Assembly: GCF_000143415.4 (NCBI RefSeq)
Contig: NW_003314333.1
Coordinates: forward strand, 915,384 to 979,383
Length of the DNA stretch: 64,000 bases
Direction of reading: 5' to 3'
Source of the DNA: Selaginella moellendorffii
Taxonomy: Eukaryota; Streptophyta; Lycopodiopsida; Selaginellales; Selaginellaceae
The position numbers were made by a program, and so were the translations under genes. This document shows positions 1 through 12,252 of this stretch, piece after piece. How positions within the stretch are numbered: the first letter of the stretch is position 1; each line of letters begins with the position of its first letter. The notes below the pieces were generated by a model, which was not told the origin of the DNA, searched no databases, and saw nothing but the letters and a program-made list of their open reading frames with translations.

Positions 1-30
1 ACGACAGGGATTTGAGGAGCTCCGACGGGG

Positions 31-707
31 TCAGTTCAGGTGTGGCCCAATGATAATGTAATCTAAAGCAAAACAAGGAAGAAAAGCACACACTTATCAC
101 AGAAAAAGATCGAAGAAAACCCGGACGAACAAGAAACCGTCCAAAGCAAAAGCCAGCCGTCCTCACCTGGCTCGTCCTCAATTCTTATATCCTGCTTCGC
201 CTGCGGCCAGAGGACAAACTTCGTCAATCTTTTGGTGTCGCCCATCATTACAACACTACCATCCCAGGCTTGAAACAAATGCACAAGTAGACATTCAAGA
301 CAAATTTCAATGGCAATCTCAATCCAACCAGATCACCCACAACTTACAACACGGACCGCCACCACGCTGCCCCAAGTCAAGCCTGTATAGAACGCGACAA
401 CAATTCCCATTTGCCATACAAAGAGCTGTAAATTTGTAGACGACACTTACACTGAGCTTTCTGGAGCCTCCCCAATACCTCCCACAAACAACACTTTCGA
501 AAGCTCTTCTCTTCTTTGCAGCACAGTTTTTTTTTCTCTACAGCTTAAAGACACCACCACCACTCTCCCTACAACAACAGCACAGCACGAAATTCCGGAA
601 CAGCTCAGTAACGAGGCGTTTAAAATCAAAACATACCAACGAAAAATTCCATCCCTCATGAGGCTAGTTCGTGTTGGCGCACTCTCGAAACTCAACTCGG
701 ACCCCAC
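31..707 (-). CDS. Possible small four-exon gene, 79 aa, unknown function
   Basis: Not recognised. Four short exons on the minus strand (707..637, 382..348, 268..167, 62..31) join in one frame through canonical sites: donors GTATGT, GTAAGT and GTGAGG, and acceptors ending CAG, AAG and TAG. The phases fit at all three joints and give 79 residues ending in IIIGPHLN and a TGA. The product is soluble-looking, with a basic middle (GDTKRLTKF) and an acidic stretch (RIEDEP). No signal peptide or membrane segment is visible. It lies downstream of and codirectional with the bHLH gene. The exon chain rests on splice logic alone. The first exon could also be chance, with the second half belonging to a gene that extends left of the window. 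Confidence 0.35.
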
Positions 708-737
708 CGATATAAAAACTCTTCTCGGCCCGGGGAC

Positions 738-1937
738 TTATAAGATGCATCCTATCAGCTCCTGCATAACGTTTCTAAGATCCCCCTCAGAAGTACGAGT
801 TACATCTGTCGCCTGCAAGACAGAGTTCCAAAAGGCGGCTTAAGAAAAGTGTTAAAAAAACTGAAAAAAACATATGGGATGGGTCACTTACACAAGCATG
901 TATGATGAGCAATCGTCGGTTGTCACTCGTATCGGTTATCTGCACATTCCTCACGTCCATTCTGAGCATCTGGATCACGCAGCTGAATATCCTCGACAGC
1001 AAATTCGGCCTCGCGCTCGCGCAGATTGTGATGAAGGCGTCGGCACCGCACAGATTGAAAACCACGTTGGAAGATGACAAGGTCCGGAAGCTCGAGTTGC
1101 TGCCTCTCTGAGTGACGAGTATCTCCGAGTCGGAGACCATCTTGTTCTTCGCCTTGTCTCCGTCACCGCTAGCCTCGGATTGCTGCAAGGCGCTCTTCGC
1201 CTTCTCGGACTTTTTCTTGAGAAGTCTTTGCATCTTCTGCTCCAGCGACTTGATATAGGTGATGGCCTCGTCCACAATGGTGGATTTGTCGGCCTGTTGC
1301 AGCAATGGAAAAAACCACTCATGATCGTCAGCAATCTGGGCTATCAGAGGAGAAGAAAAGCGCGTACCTTGGATGGAACCTTGGGTAGCATCGAGTGTAG
1401 AGTCACGAACATGCTTCTCATCTTCTTGCGCCTCTCTCGCTCCGTCCAGATGTGGACTTCGTGGTCGGGCTCGCCCATCTTGGAAGGGCTGCTGCACAGC
1501 GGCGAGGCGGCGCCACCGGTTGTGGTGTCCTGGACGGAGTGGAGGCTGCCGCAATCGCTATCGAGCCTCTTTTCTTTCGCCGTGTTCTTGGAGCTGGCCG
1601 CCATGTCCACCACTTCGAGAGGACGCTTGACGCCTTTGTGGAGATGATAGTCCAAGCTGGAGGAGTCGCCCACGGCCTTGCTGGGGAACTGGGAGAAATC
1701 CGATGGAGCACGAATCAGGCAGTCCGGCTCAATTTTGCAATGGCTGGATCTTGCGACGAGGCCGCTCATCTCTATGGCGCTGTCGTGCTGCTGCTGCGGC
1801 GCCGCCGAGAGCGATTCGACCACGCCAAAGCGCTCGGGATACATCCCCCAGTCTCGGATCCGCGCGTCGGCGTCATAGCGAGCGGTGGAAAACTCCGGCA
1901 CTATCGTGGAGAATGCAGGCAGTATGCAGCTCGCCAT
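738..1937 (-). CDS. bHLH transcription factor with C-terminal ACT-like domain (bHLH95/ZHOUPI-like)
   Basis: Nuclear DNA-binding regulator expected to bind E-box DNA as a dimer. Three exons, 1937..1368, 1293..892 and 812..738, join in phase 0 to give 348 residues. The first intron interrupts the bHLH loop at VPSK/ADKST. The basic region [12 protein letters not shown] (about residues 161-172) keeps the His-Glu-Arg contacts of E-box binders, and helix 2 reads [18 protein letters not shown] (about 192-209), followed by a Lys-rich stretch. Residues about 265-348 form an ACT-like fold ([14 protein letters not shown]...), typical of plant bHLHs and used for dimerisation. The [12 protein letters not shown] signature matches the bHLH95/ZHOUPI subgroup as I recall it. 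The start at 1937 has a GCCATGGC context. An in-frame ATG at 2006 would add 23 residues. Confidence 0.88.
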
Positions 1938-2494
1938 GGCCTTCTTCTGGAGATTTTCTATCGGGAAATGCCTGGATCGATCAAAATATCGAGAATGCAG
2001 CAGCAAGAAACAAGATTATGGCGGCGTCTGATCAGATCGAACCTCTTCTTCGCGAAAAGAAGACGACGATCGATTCGAAATCTTCGCGTCGATGCCGCTG
2101 CAGTGCTGCAGAACGAAAGGCGCTGCGCCGCAGCGAGCAATGCCGACACAAGATTGCGCTACAAGCTCGAATCAGCAACGCTTGAATCGGCAAAGAGAGA
2201 AAGAAGATCTAAAAGAGACACTAGTCGCGAAGAACAAAAGAAGAAAGCGCCATCGCCCAAAGGAGCTTTCCCTAGGCCAAAACAAAGAACACGATCTCTT
2301 AAAAATCTCATTACGTACGCGCCCCAGAGTACGGACACTGGAACTTACCAAAGGTCAAAAGAAAGAGTTTAATCTGGGCGGTAGAACCATTGGAGCAATC
2401 TCAGCCACTGGTCTCAACTTTGCATCCCAGCCGTTGGGTTTTCCCGATGAGCTCGACGAATAGGGTTCGTGTTCTAGCGCGCCAGGTCGGGGCA
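1938..2494. promoter_or_regulatory. Divergent intergenic region between bHLH and HINT genes
   Basis: 557 bp separate the two divergent start codons and must hold both promoters and 5' UTRs. No clear TATA box or other named element can be supported. Two open frames cross it on the plus strand but are antisense extensions without family similarity. Confidence 0.4.
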
Positions 2495-3161
<667 letters not shown>

Positions 3162-3248
3162 CTGTAGAAGGAGAACGTAAGCTTCTATTTCTTACTGCAA
3201 AAACGACTGCCATCGAATGGAGATTTTTTCTTTGGAAAGTTTTGTGTC

Positions 3249-4841
3249 TCAACTAGGAGGAGCCTGCGCTGCAAAATCCGGGTACCTCTCTTTCGTCAAG
3301 CCGTGAAGCCACCGAGCAAAGACCCCGTCCTTGGCTTCGGTGGAAGCAATGTGGGGATAGATCACCTCGGTCTTAAACTCGGCAATTTCCTTCTCGAACG
3401 ACTTTAGCGAGACCTCTTCGTGGCTTCCCGCGAATCTCTGGTTATACGCAGTGTACAAGCACTCGTCGAGGAAGAGGCCGAGCTCCGGTGCCATTGGAAC
3501 TCCGATCTTCGTGTCCCTGAAAGTTTCCGAAACTTAAAGAGACAAGAAAGAACGAAGAACCAAATCTTACCTCCGAAAGGCTCTCTCGAAGATGGTCTCC
3601 GGAGCATCACCTCGCATCACCGCCACGGCCAGGCCGATCATCTTGCGGATCTGGTGAAGCATGAAGCTCTGGCCGATCACTGTGCACCGGACAAACTTAC
3701 AGCCTTGGATCGTGAAAACTTCGCCGGCCTCGTACGAGGTGATATACCGCTGCGTGCTTGGATCCTCCGGCTTGACACGGCACGTAAAGTTGTGGAAGTA
3801 GCGAGTCCCAACGTAGTTTTGGAGGATCTTCGTGAGCTTGGCTCGCTCCTCGTCACCGAAAGTGAATCCGGTCTCGAGATCACTGCTTGTGCAGGTGCAA
3901 GTCGGAGTGAATCTGCCGGTGGTAGTGCCGGTGGTGGAAGTGGTGTCTTCCTCTACATCCTCGCTGGTGATAGCTTCTCCCAGATTGTCTCCCGGATTGG
4001 CTGCTTCGATGGTCGGGCTCTCGACTCGGTGGGAGGCCGGATCCAAGGCGAAAACCGGAAGAACATACTCGTACCTCCGCCTGTCGCAGAGATTCTTGGC
4101 ACTAAACGTTCCTGTCACCCTCGTGAATCCCAGCACCCGGATCTGCTTTGGGAGATGGGAGTTGACACGCTCCACAAAGCCAGGCGGATCCACGAAGAAC
4201 CTCCCGGACACCACTTGGCCTGCGGCACTGACTCCCTTGTCCGTCCTCGCAGCTCTCGCCCAGTCGATCTTCCTGGGGTCCCCGAAAGTTGACTCCGCGA
4301 TGGCACCCGCCTTGAACAGCGCTTCCTCGAGATCGCCCTCGATGGTCTTGCAGCCTTTGTTGCGCTGCATCCCCTGGTAGCCATAACCACTGTAAGAAAC
4401 GAAGATGGCGATCTTTCTCTTCTTGTAGCGCGCTGGCTTCTTGGCGTCTCTAGTTTCCCTTGTATCCTGGGAAGCTCCTTGCGAAGCTTGTACTCCATCA
4501 GGAACAAAGGCAGCGAGATCATCTTCGTCTATCTTCTTTCGTTTGAGCCCAGCTTTTTCTTTCTCAATCTCCTCTTCTTTGCCGAGAGTTTCTTCTTTCG
4601 CAACCGCTACTATTTCCTCCAGCTCCCCGCTACCTATTTCTTTCTGGAGATCCACACTTTCTTCCCCAGTACCTCTTAAAGAATTTGGGGCATCAGCGGG
4701 AGTAGAATCCCCCTGCTGCTGCCCCTCTTCTATATTTCGGACCTTTAGCTCCATCCCTTCTGCTATTGCCTCTCTTCCAACCGCTGGGAAGCTTTCTTCA
4801 CTGGAAATTGTAGCAATGCCGTCGACTGCGCTCGAATCCAT
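3249..4841 (-). CDS. tRNA pseudouridine synthase, TruA/PUS1 family
   Basis: Converts uridine to pseudouridine in tRNA; eukaryotic members act in the nucleus or cytosol. Two exons, 4841..3571 and 3516..3249, with a 54-bp intron (GTAAGA...TTTCAG), give 512 residues. Residues 1-140 are an acidic, Glu-rich low-complexity lead ending in a basic KKRK. The catalytic domain begins IAIFVSYSGYGYQGMQ. The catalytic aspartate is Asp201 in ARAARTDKGVSAAG. Later family motifs are NLCDRRRYEYVLP, TRYFHNFTCR and GQSFMLHQIRKMIGL. The C-terminal exon carries LDECLYTAYN. Length and motifs fit an intact PUS1-like enzyme. The gene is head-to-head with PIG-U. Confidence 0.93.
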
Positions 4842-5063
4842 CGATTTTCTCTACACTAGACCATGGATTTCCACCAGCGCTGCTTCTGGCGCATACCTGG
4901 GAGTGCTGTGATTCAGCCGATCTCCGCGTACCAGACCGCCACACCGCACATTTCCCTAGAACCCTAGCCTTCCTTAAACCCTAACCAAATATAGCTCCAC
5001 ATCTGACCGTTGGATTTCCGCTAAACCAAACGTCGAGATCCTAGAACCCTAAAATGCTGTGCC
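4842..5063. promoter_or_regulatory. Compact bidirectional promoter with telo-box (PUS1-like / PIG-U)
   Basis: Only 222 bp separate the start codons of two divergent housekeeping genes. The interval has AAACCCTAA (a telo-box) at 4976-4984 plus several ACCCTA copies, among them around 4956-4966 and 5044-5052. Telo-boxes are established promoter elements of plant translation and housekeeping genes. Co-regulation is inference. Confidence 0.55.
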
Positions 5064-7076
5064 ATGGTTTTGCAGGGGAGGAGATCGTTGGCGATATGGG
5101 GCGGAATAACGCTCGCCGCGATCGCGAGGCTGCTTTTACTGATGTCAGGCGCTTCCGCGCGGCTCAGTCGATCGGTGGAAATCGCTACTCCGGTCACTAG
5201 TCTCGTTCGATGTAAGGCTGATTGCTTGATCACGATGAGCTACATTTTCATAGATATTTCCAGTGGAGGAGGGATTTTGGCTCAAGAAGCTGGGATTGTC
5301 TCCTTATGCCGGTGAGAAAACACTTCCTTGTTCCATTTTTCTCTAGCTTGCTAGTTTGCTACAGGATCTGTTTATCATGGATCTCCATTGCTGCTGGAAA
5401 TCATCGGTCCGCTTGGCGCAAATAGGTGAGAGGATATTTCCAAATTTTTCTCAAGGAAAAGCCAACGTTGTCTCGCTGTGACAGCCCCATTCTTTTTCTT
5501 CTTTCGGATTTCGCTACGGCTCTGTTGATAATTCTCATTGGAAAGCGTCTCTCCGCTGCTCGCGATCACTACACTCGTCTTCTGGAGCTGCCAATACCTT
5601 CCCAAGGCAAGAGAAAAGTAAGATTGGAACATTGGAATCACATATTCCATGCTTTTTCTTACAGGTGAAACGCTTGACATTGGAGAGATAGCCGCGCTAC
5701 TCTATCTTTTTAATCCCTTCACAGTCTTTGTCTGTGTTGGAGGATCGACGTCGTCTTTCGAAAGCTTCGTTGTATGCTTGGCTCTCTACGCTTCGTTAGA
5801 AGGTGCGGCATATCAAACGTTGGAATTTATTTTCTTTCTTTCGAAACCATATTTTTCTATGCAGGAAATGCTCCGCTTGCTGCTTTTGCGTGGGTGATGG
5901 CTTCGCACTTCGCAATGTATCCTCTTGTTCTGTTAATTCCGGTAACTTCACGCACTTTCGATCTAGCAACTCACATTCTTTGCGTCTTCTTTTTGAAGAT
6001 CGCGTCGGCGCTGTGTTGCGGACCAGACAAGCCCCGCTCCAAAATATTCAGGCTAAAGTCTTCAGAATCTCTGAAGTCCTCGACCAACGTTCAATGGCAA
6101 AAGCTCTGGAGCTTTATCCTCTGGTCAGCCGTCTGGTCGTCTTGCGTACTGGGATTGTGTAACCGGATTCTTCGTCACGATGGAGGTCTCGGAGAAATGC
6201 TAAGAGAGTAAGCGTTCTTTTTTTCTCGCTCGTTCTCTTTGGTCGCTTTGAATAAAGCTTTACATCTTTTGCAGGACGTATGGCTTCATTTTAACTGTCA
6301 AAGATCTCACTCCAAACATTGGAGTGTATTGGTACGTAGTCCTTTTGTTTTCTTACTACAACTACCTCGCTTCCTCAATCCTTGCTTTCAGGTACTTTTT
6401 TACCGAGGTGTTCGACTTCTATCGGTCATTCTTCCTCATGGTGTTTCATGGCAACATATTTTGCATGATAGCACCACTGTCTATATGCTTCTATCACCGA
6501 CCGATTTTCCTTTCTTTTATTTTAATGGCGGTTGTCTCGACTCTAAAGTCTTACCCCTCGGTAAGATGTCTCCTTGCAACTTAAGCGTTCTTATATTGCT
6601 TTGCTCAGGTTGGAGACGCGGCGTTGTATTTGGGACTGATGGGCCTTTTTACTCACGAGCTCTCTGGTCTGTATTCCTTTGGATTTGGATCAGAGGTTTA
6701 TGGAATTTTTGCTTCAGATTTTAAGTACGCGTTCCTTCTCCTCAATTCCTACATTTGCGTTGCAGCTCTTGGGCCCGTGATGTTCAACCTATGGATTTGG
6801 AGGGTATTTATTTCTTTTCTTGTTCATCAATAATTTCATGCCTCTTTCTTCTTTTCCTTCTTTTCTTCAGGGAACAGGAAATGCCAACTTCTATTTTGCG
6901 ACTGCTTTGGCCTATGCGTTTGTCCAGGTAAACGCGGTCTTTCTTTGCTAAGCTAGCTAAAGGAAACTCGGCAGACAATTTTGATCGTTGAAAGCGTCAA
7001 CTCGATGCTACGCTTCGAGCGAGGCCTCAAGCTGACAATCAAAACAACACTGTCAAGCTCTAAGAAAGACAACTGA
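5064..7076 (+). CDS. PIGU: GPI transamidase complex subunit PIG-U
   Basis: Multi-spanning ER membrane subunit of the complex that attaches GPI anchors to proteins. Thirteen exons assemble into 443 residues, close to the usual length of about 435: 5064..5211, 5264..5311, 5365..5425, 5485..5606, 5665..5802, 5865..5941, 5999..6207, 6275..6331, 6392..6560, 6609..6666, 6718..6803, 6871..6927 and 6975..7076. Family marks are IATPVTS, EEGFWLKKLGLSPYAGSVYH, GSPLLLEIIGPL, ALLYLFNPFTV, YFFTEVFDFYRSFF, SYPSVGDAALY and the tail GTGNANFYFATALAYAF. All phases match. Intron 4 must be GC-AG (CAAG|GCAAGA): a nearby GTAAGA would put a stop into exon 5. It shares a short promoter with the PUS1-like gene. Fragments of this gene recur five times in the window. 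Confidence 0.93.
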
Positions 7077-7588
7077 AAACCTGTGAGTTACTACAACTTT
7101 TACATATTTTTATTGTTTCAAGTGGCCAACAGCTTTTAGAGGCGGCGATCTTAGCACACCGAATTGGAGATCACTGACGTTAAGCCTTGATTGCTGCCAT
7201 AAGTTAATCCATATGTGCATAGTACTTGCTACTTGCTATAAACGATTTGCTATGCTCATTGTTAGAAATAGTATATAAAAACCACCAGACAATTCTGTGG
7301 GCAATACATGGCATCTTTAAATTGGACAGTGCCTGCGCAGAGACACAACTGATTTACTTTACATTCAAGCTATCAAACGGAACATTTCAGTCTCTATCAA
7401 CTTTGGCCGAATGAAGTTAACGTGGATTGTTGGGGTCGCAAGCAGAGCCATGCTGTGAGGGATTGACGATAAGGTTTCTCTTCTTTGAATATTTCCATGT
7501 CCACACGTTATGAAGAGGATATTGTCGTTTAAAAGCGAGCTTCATCGATCTGCTTGATTATTTTTTTCTTCTTTTTCCACTTCGAAGA
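7077..7588. other. Intergenic, PIG-U 3' flank and neprosin 5' flank
   Basis: No gene seen. Part of it (about 7360-7560) reappears in the shuffled modules near 26250, 41970 and 55800, so this flank was copied together with the neighbouring gene pieces. Confidence 0.4.
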
Positions 7589-8509
7589 ATGTCAGAAACA
7601 GAAGCATTGCTGCTGATGGTATGCTTCTTACTTGCTCACGCAGCAGCAGATCTCAATGAGGAGATGAGAGATTTTCTCCGAGACGTGAATCCTCCGTTTG
7701 TCATAAATCATACGGTTTGTTTTTTCGTTTTCAGATCCTTGTGAACAGTTATCAAATCGAGACATCATCCTCTGCGTCCCAATTAAAAATCAACTGTCTC
7801 TAAGAAACCAGACACTGCAGCTTCGGGTAAGTTGTCCAACATGGATGAAAACTAATGATTTCTCGTCTAGCCTGCTCAAATGATGAGCAAACAAGAGCAC
7901 AATGGATCAGAAAATTCCGGTCAGCTGTTTGGTTTAGAAGTTGGATCGTGCAAGGAAAACACAATACCGGTGTTGCACACTTCGAATACCATAGTCGCAA
8001 GATTTGATTCTGTGAGGAAGCTAACCAAAAAACATTCCTCTGGAAAAAATCGAGTGCCATTGGCTGATGAAGAACCTGGCGTAGAAACTCATGAGGTACT
8101 ACAGTAATCTAGCAGGATCTGATCAAAACTCTCAAGAGTTGACAATACTTTGCATGATCACGACAGCATGGCTACAACCAGTTGAACGGCAACTTCCAAG
8201 GGATGGAAACAACTATAAATGTTTGGGAGCCATACGTGGAACAAACTTCCGAGTTCAGTCTGTTGCAGTTGTGGATTATCTCAAACAAATTAGGCCCAGG
8301 TACTCCATAACACCATCCTTGCCACAGTGAAGCAGGATGGCAGGTGTGTTGAAATTTAGATGTTTCTATACTGAACCTTGCTTGAAGGTTTATCCTAATT
8401 ACTATGGAGGAACTGGGCCTCGACTCTTTGTCTACTGGACGGTAAATCAGATTGGTAATAAAACCTTTTATAAGCGTTGTCAATGGCAGGCTGATGGCTA
8501 CAGAAATCA
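7589..8509 (+). pseudogene. Neprosin-family (DUF239) gene, 5' part, split by an insertion
   Basis: Neprosins are secreted plant glutamic peptidases. Exons 7589..7714, 7749..7826, 7871..8095, 8167..8299, about 8329..8343, 8388..8441 and 8490..8509 encode a signal-like leader (LLLMVCFLLAHAAA), the activation-peptide hallmarks ILCVPIKNQLSLRNQTLQL and GSCKENTIPVL, then EEPGVETHE, the domain entry NVWEPYVEQTSEFSL, and VYPNYYGGTGPRLFVYWT followed by ADGYRN. The frame is lost between the exon ending 8299 and the GWQ exon near 8330, one clear lesion. Coding similarity stops at 8507-8509 and resumes at 19821-19823 in the same codon register. Chimeric pieces of this family recur at 24.7, 27.3, 40.4, 42.9 and 55.8 kb. 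Confidence 0.82.
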
Positions 8510-8591
8510 AGAAACTAGGAAAAATATCACAAGCAATCTCTCATGCTAGTAATCTCCATCAACACATTGTGACTGGACTCATGCTTAAGGA

Positions 8592-8613
8592 TTAGCATGA
8601 GGCCTTATGCTAA
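8592..8613. repeat. 22-bp near-perfect palindrome at left end of the insertion
   Basis: Core TAGCATGAGGCCTTATGCTA, nearly its own reverse complement. Imperfect relatives follow at about 8733-8750 and 8844-8864. The same palindrome type recurs at the far right end of the segment, which supports one element. Confidence 0.6.
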
Positions 8614-8730
8614 AGTGCTAAAAAGATTTTGATTTGTCTAGTTTCTTGATGGTAATCTTGCTCAAATGTCTGTCCATGGGACAAGTAATATTATTATCAA
8701 GGAATTGGCAAAAACACCCCATCCATTCCT

Positions 8731-8865
8731 AAGTGTGAGGCTTTATGCTAATAACCTCCTATAGAATTACCTCCACTGCCCCTTTCTTACGAGTCCTCAT
8801 GCTATTAACCTCCTATAGAATTACTTCCATTACCCCTTTCACTTAGCATGAGGCCTTACACTAGG
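8731..8865 (+). repeat. 54-bp tandem duplication containing palindrome halves
   Basis: Two copies of a unit containing AACCTCCTATAGAATTAC (starting near 8753 and 8807), each preceded by a TGAGGC.TTATGCTA- or CCTCATGCTA-type half palindrome. Noncoding. Confidence 0.55.
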
Positions 8866-11077
8866 ATCCATTCTCTCCCATTTCAAAAATATTTTAAGTA
8901 ATTCTAATAAGTTCTTTCATGTTTCTAGGCCTAACAATCTAAAACACTTCTACATGAGTCCATCAAAGTGAAAAGAGGCTGCAACTCCACATAACCACAA
9001 AAGTGGACATTAGAGATACAAGATGATGATCTAGTGTTGGTGGATCTTACCAACCCAAATAGTCCAATAGTCTATGGGATTGTCATCAAAGAAGAGGAGA
9101 TTCTTAACAAAGACATGAACAAGGAAGGAGGGCCATTTATACAGAGCTTCAAAAGACATTCATCAGGAATATTGTTCAAGACTCAGAGTTTATTCTGTCA
9201 ACTACAATATAGTTTGCAAAGAAGGAATTGATACAACCTTCATTGCTTATGGAATCCTCAAGGACAGACTAACTTTGTCAAGAGCATTGTTGTTGTGGAT
9301 AGTCAACAATAGGATTCTAATTGAGAGACTTTTTGATTAGAGGGAAATAGAAAAATTGGAGCATCCATTCCATGACCTCTCCAACTACAATCCAAATGAT
9401 AAACATAATGTCAATCAGGTTGTTGATGATAAACATACATTAAGCAATACATCCTCATTAACATCAACGTCCAATGATTAGGAGAGTGAGGATGATGAAG
9501 ACAAGGTACAACACAATGATAATGAAGAGGATAATAGTGAGACAAAAAGTGACAAGTGATAAAATTCAAGACAAGAGTCCTTCCTCATCATGAAAAGAAG
9601 AAGAAAATGATGATGAACCACCACAGAAGAGGATTAGATGTAAACTTTGGAGCAAGGTTGCAAGCAATAATGCATGGACGAGCCAAGGACAAAAACCTCC
9701 ATACAAAGCAAGAAAAAAAAGTGTCACACAATAAATAAACCAAAAGATGGTAGAAATGAAGGCTCCAAAAAGAAGAGCAAAAGGGTGAAATGATGACAGC
9801 ACAATTACAATAATAGGGGTGAAAAAAAAGACTAATGTCGACAAGACACCCTTGTTGAAGTACAAGCACTACTACTTCAATGATCAAACAATCTACAAAC
9901 TCCTAATGTCTTGGTGCATCATTGATGCAACTCTTTGTTCACAATACCCTCAAAGAGCTAATGATTGTATAAGAGAACTCAATGGATCTAGGTGATGCAA
10001 TCCCAATCACTATGGACAAGGATGGTTAGACATTTGTCGAAAGGATAGGCAAGGAAACAACAAAAAATCCAACAGTCAAATTCATTGTCATGTCTAGGCG
10101 GCACTTGACAAAAGCAATGCAAGAGATCTCTTTTGATCTAATATACACGAAGAAGATGCAGGCAAAATTCTCAATATGATACTTCTAAATCATGAAGGGG
10201 TCAACACCACAGGATACCATTATTGAGATATCCAATCTTGTGAACCAGCATAAGAGTAGCCTCAATGACAATCTTGTACATAGTCGCCACAACTAGAAGA
10301 GTGTAAGTGACTAATTTTTCCATTCTACTTTAGTTATTTAACCACACCTTTGACCACTTGGAGGAGTCTTATTCACAACCTCCATAAGTTCAATTCAGAA
10401 TTTGGGATTTGCTAGATCCAAGAATGGCATCTATGCTACTTAACTTTTGGACTTGGTCCAAGTGCTTCACATGTTTGATCCCATGATCAACACCCCAAGG
10501 TACCACCAACATATTAGCCCGTTACGCTAAGGCCATGCTTATTCACTTTGGTCACATTGGTGGTCCAACACTACTTGCATCGCAGTCCCATCTCTCAAAG
10601 ACTGGGCCATCTGTCTATGAAAGACCATCTAAGATCCATTCCCTAGTATCCCACTACCACTGGAACAAAGCCCACAAGCCCGACCACTAAGTTCCACTGT
10701 CCTTTGGGACTTCCTTACCACATGACCATATCCTTGGTCACTACACTAAAGGACCATTCCTCTTCCTTTCCATAGTCTAGGACTTTAGGACAATATTTTG
10801 GAACATCATGGCCTTATGTAAGCCTCATGGGTACTCTCCCCACTTTCTGCCTTTGGGTGCTCTAACTATGGGCTTAGAGTGAGGTTCCGTTTAGCCACGC
10901 CAGATATCCAAGTAGGTAGTGCCACCCACGCTTGGACTGGGAGCATCAACCATTCAATCTCCCGGGGGAACTAAAGCCGGCTCTTGAACACTTTACCAAG
11001 TTACCCCCCTTATCAATTTGTATTCACTTTAGCTTTGGACTTCCCAGTGGTTATCTCATCACCCAACAGCTCAGACA
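8866..11077. other. AT-rich stretch with decayed, unrecognised coding-like sequence
   Basis: No gene can be supported. A 65-codon frame at 9034-9231 and broken frames around 9850-10300 look like residues of an old protein with acidic and basic runs, but stops are frequent and I recognise no family. Relics of a transposon or retrotransposon would fit, without proof. Confidence 0.35.
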
Positions 11078-11218
11078 CCATCTCGGGTCCATCTCGGACT
11101 CCATCTCAGGTCCATCTTAGACTCCATCTCAGGTCCATCTCGGGTCCATCTCGAACTCCATCTCAGACTCTATCTTGGGTCCATCTTGGACTCTATCTTA
11201 GGTCCATCTCGGACTCCT
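11078..11218 (+). repeat. Minisatellite, 12-bp unit
   Basis: About eleven to twelve degenerate tandem units of CCATCTCGGGTC or CCATCTCGGACT. Differences between units are mostly C/T and A/G transitions, as expected for an ageing tandem array. The open frame across it is periodic and not a gene. Confidence 0.8.
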
Positions 11219-12252
11219 TCTTGGACACTTTCATATATCATGTGTTGGTCCTCTTGTGTCCCTTTTCTAGAGACTCCTTTATTGCTCACTTCATGCTTGT
11301 TCTTCAAACACTTCGTTGGGAGTTCCACTCCCACTCTCGACCTTTCAAGTTGGAGTTTTTAGTCCAAACATGTTATGCATATTTGGCTTTCGCTTTAGCC
11401 ACTACCACATGGCACACTTTTGGCTCCATTTTGGGGCTTAGGGATTTGTGTCTCACAACTCTACCACCCATAGATGAATTTCGATGTCTTCATCGAATGA
11501 TAAATTATTTTATAAAGTAATACTAGTATGTATTACCCTTTCCATCCTTGGCACCTAGCCAATATTCGTCAATTGTTTGACACTGAAGGCTCATTATGCC
11601 TTGTCCATCCTCCAAAAAGCATAATCTCTCTAACATAAAGACTCGATCGACCACCTATGGTGGTTCTCTCCCTTTCATTGGTTTAGTTTTTACTAAATCT
11701 ATTTGAGATGCTTCCTCTATCTCAATCCCATTACTTATTCTTGAATAGTCTCAACTTCTATTGATATAACCATTTCACTTTAGAACTTTTGACAAAAATT
11801 CAACAGTCAAAAAGGAAACTTTGTTACATCCATAGATGTAGTTTAATATGCCAACTATAAAAGCAAGAAATCTAAAAGATATCAATCAAATGAAGTACCT
11901 ACATGGCTGCTTGTAAATAATCAAATAGAAGAGAAGGAAATGTTTTAAGAGAGACACCTAAGCTCAGGCTAAATACATATATATGGATTTACTATATATG
12001 ACTATACCTGAATTTAAAATAACTGAAATAATAATAATTATGCCTTTTTAAACTAAATTTCTTAAATAAACTTAAATATGGATTGTTGTGCACTCAACGT
12101 CGTCAACACATTATCTATGCCGTTTCCCTTACTGTCACCAATAGAGAATCCAGTCACCTACCAAAGGAAAACCAGAATCGTAAGACTCCCTTTGTATCAA
12201 AGTCTAGCTGAATCGCACTTGGAAAGCCTCCTTTACCACTAAATACTAGTGA
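11219..12252. other. No gene seen
   Basis: Mixed-composition sequence left of the NTPase gene, AT-rich from about 11500. The frame at 10984-11520 covers the minisatellite and lacks any recognisable domain. Part of this stretch must be the NTPase gene's 3' flank. Confidence 0.35.

Noticed and set aside
1452-2372. Long plus-strand frame of 306 codons
   Set aside because: It is antisense to the bHLH exons and shows no domain; it arises from the GC-rich coding sequence on the other strand.
3420-4292. Plus-strand frame of 290 codons across the PUS1-like gene
   Set aside because: Shadow of the minus-strand pseudouridine synthase, which has clear catalytic motifs.
8172-8510. 112-codon minus-strand frame
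   Set aside because: Antisense of the neprosin exons.
10984-11520. 178-codon frame
   Set aside because: Largely a translation of the 12-bp minisatellite.
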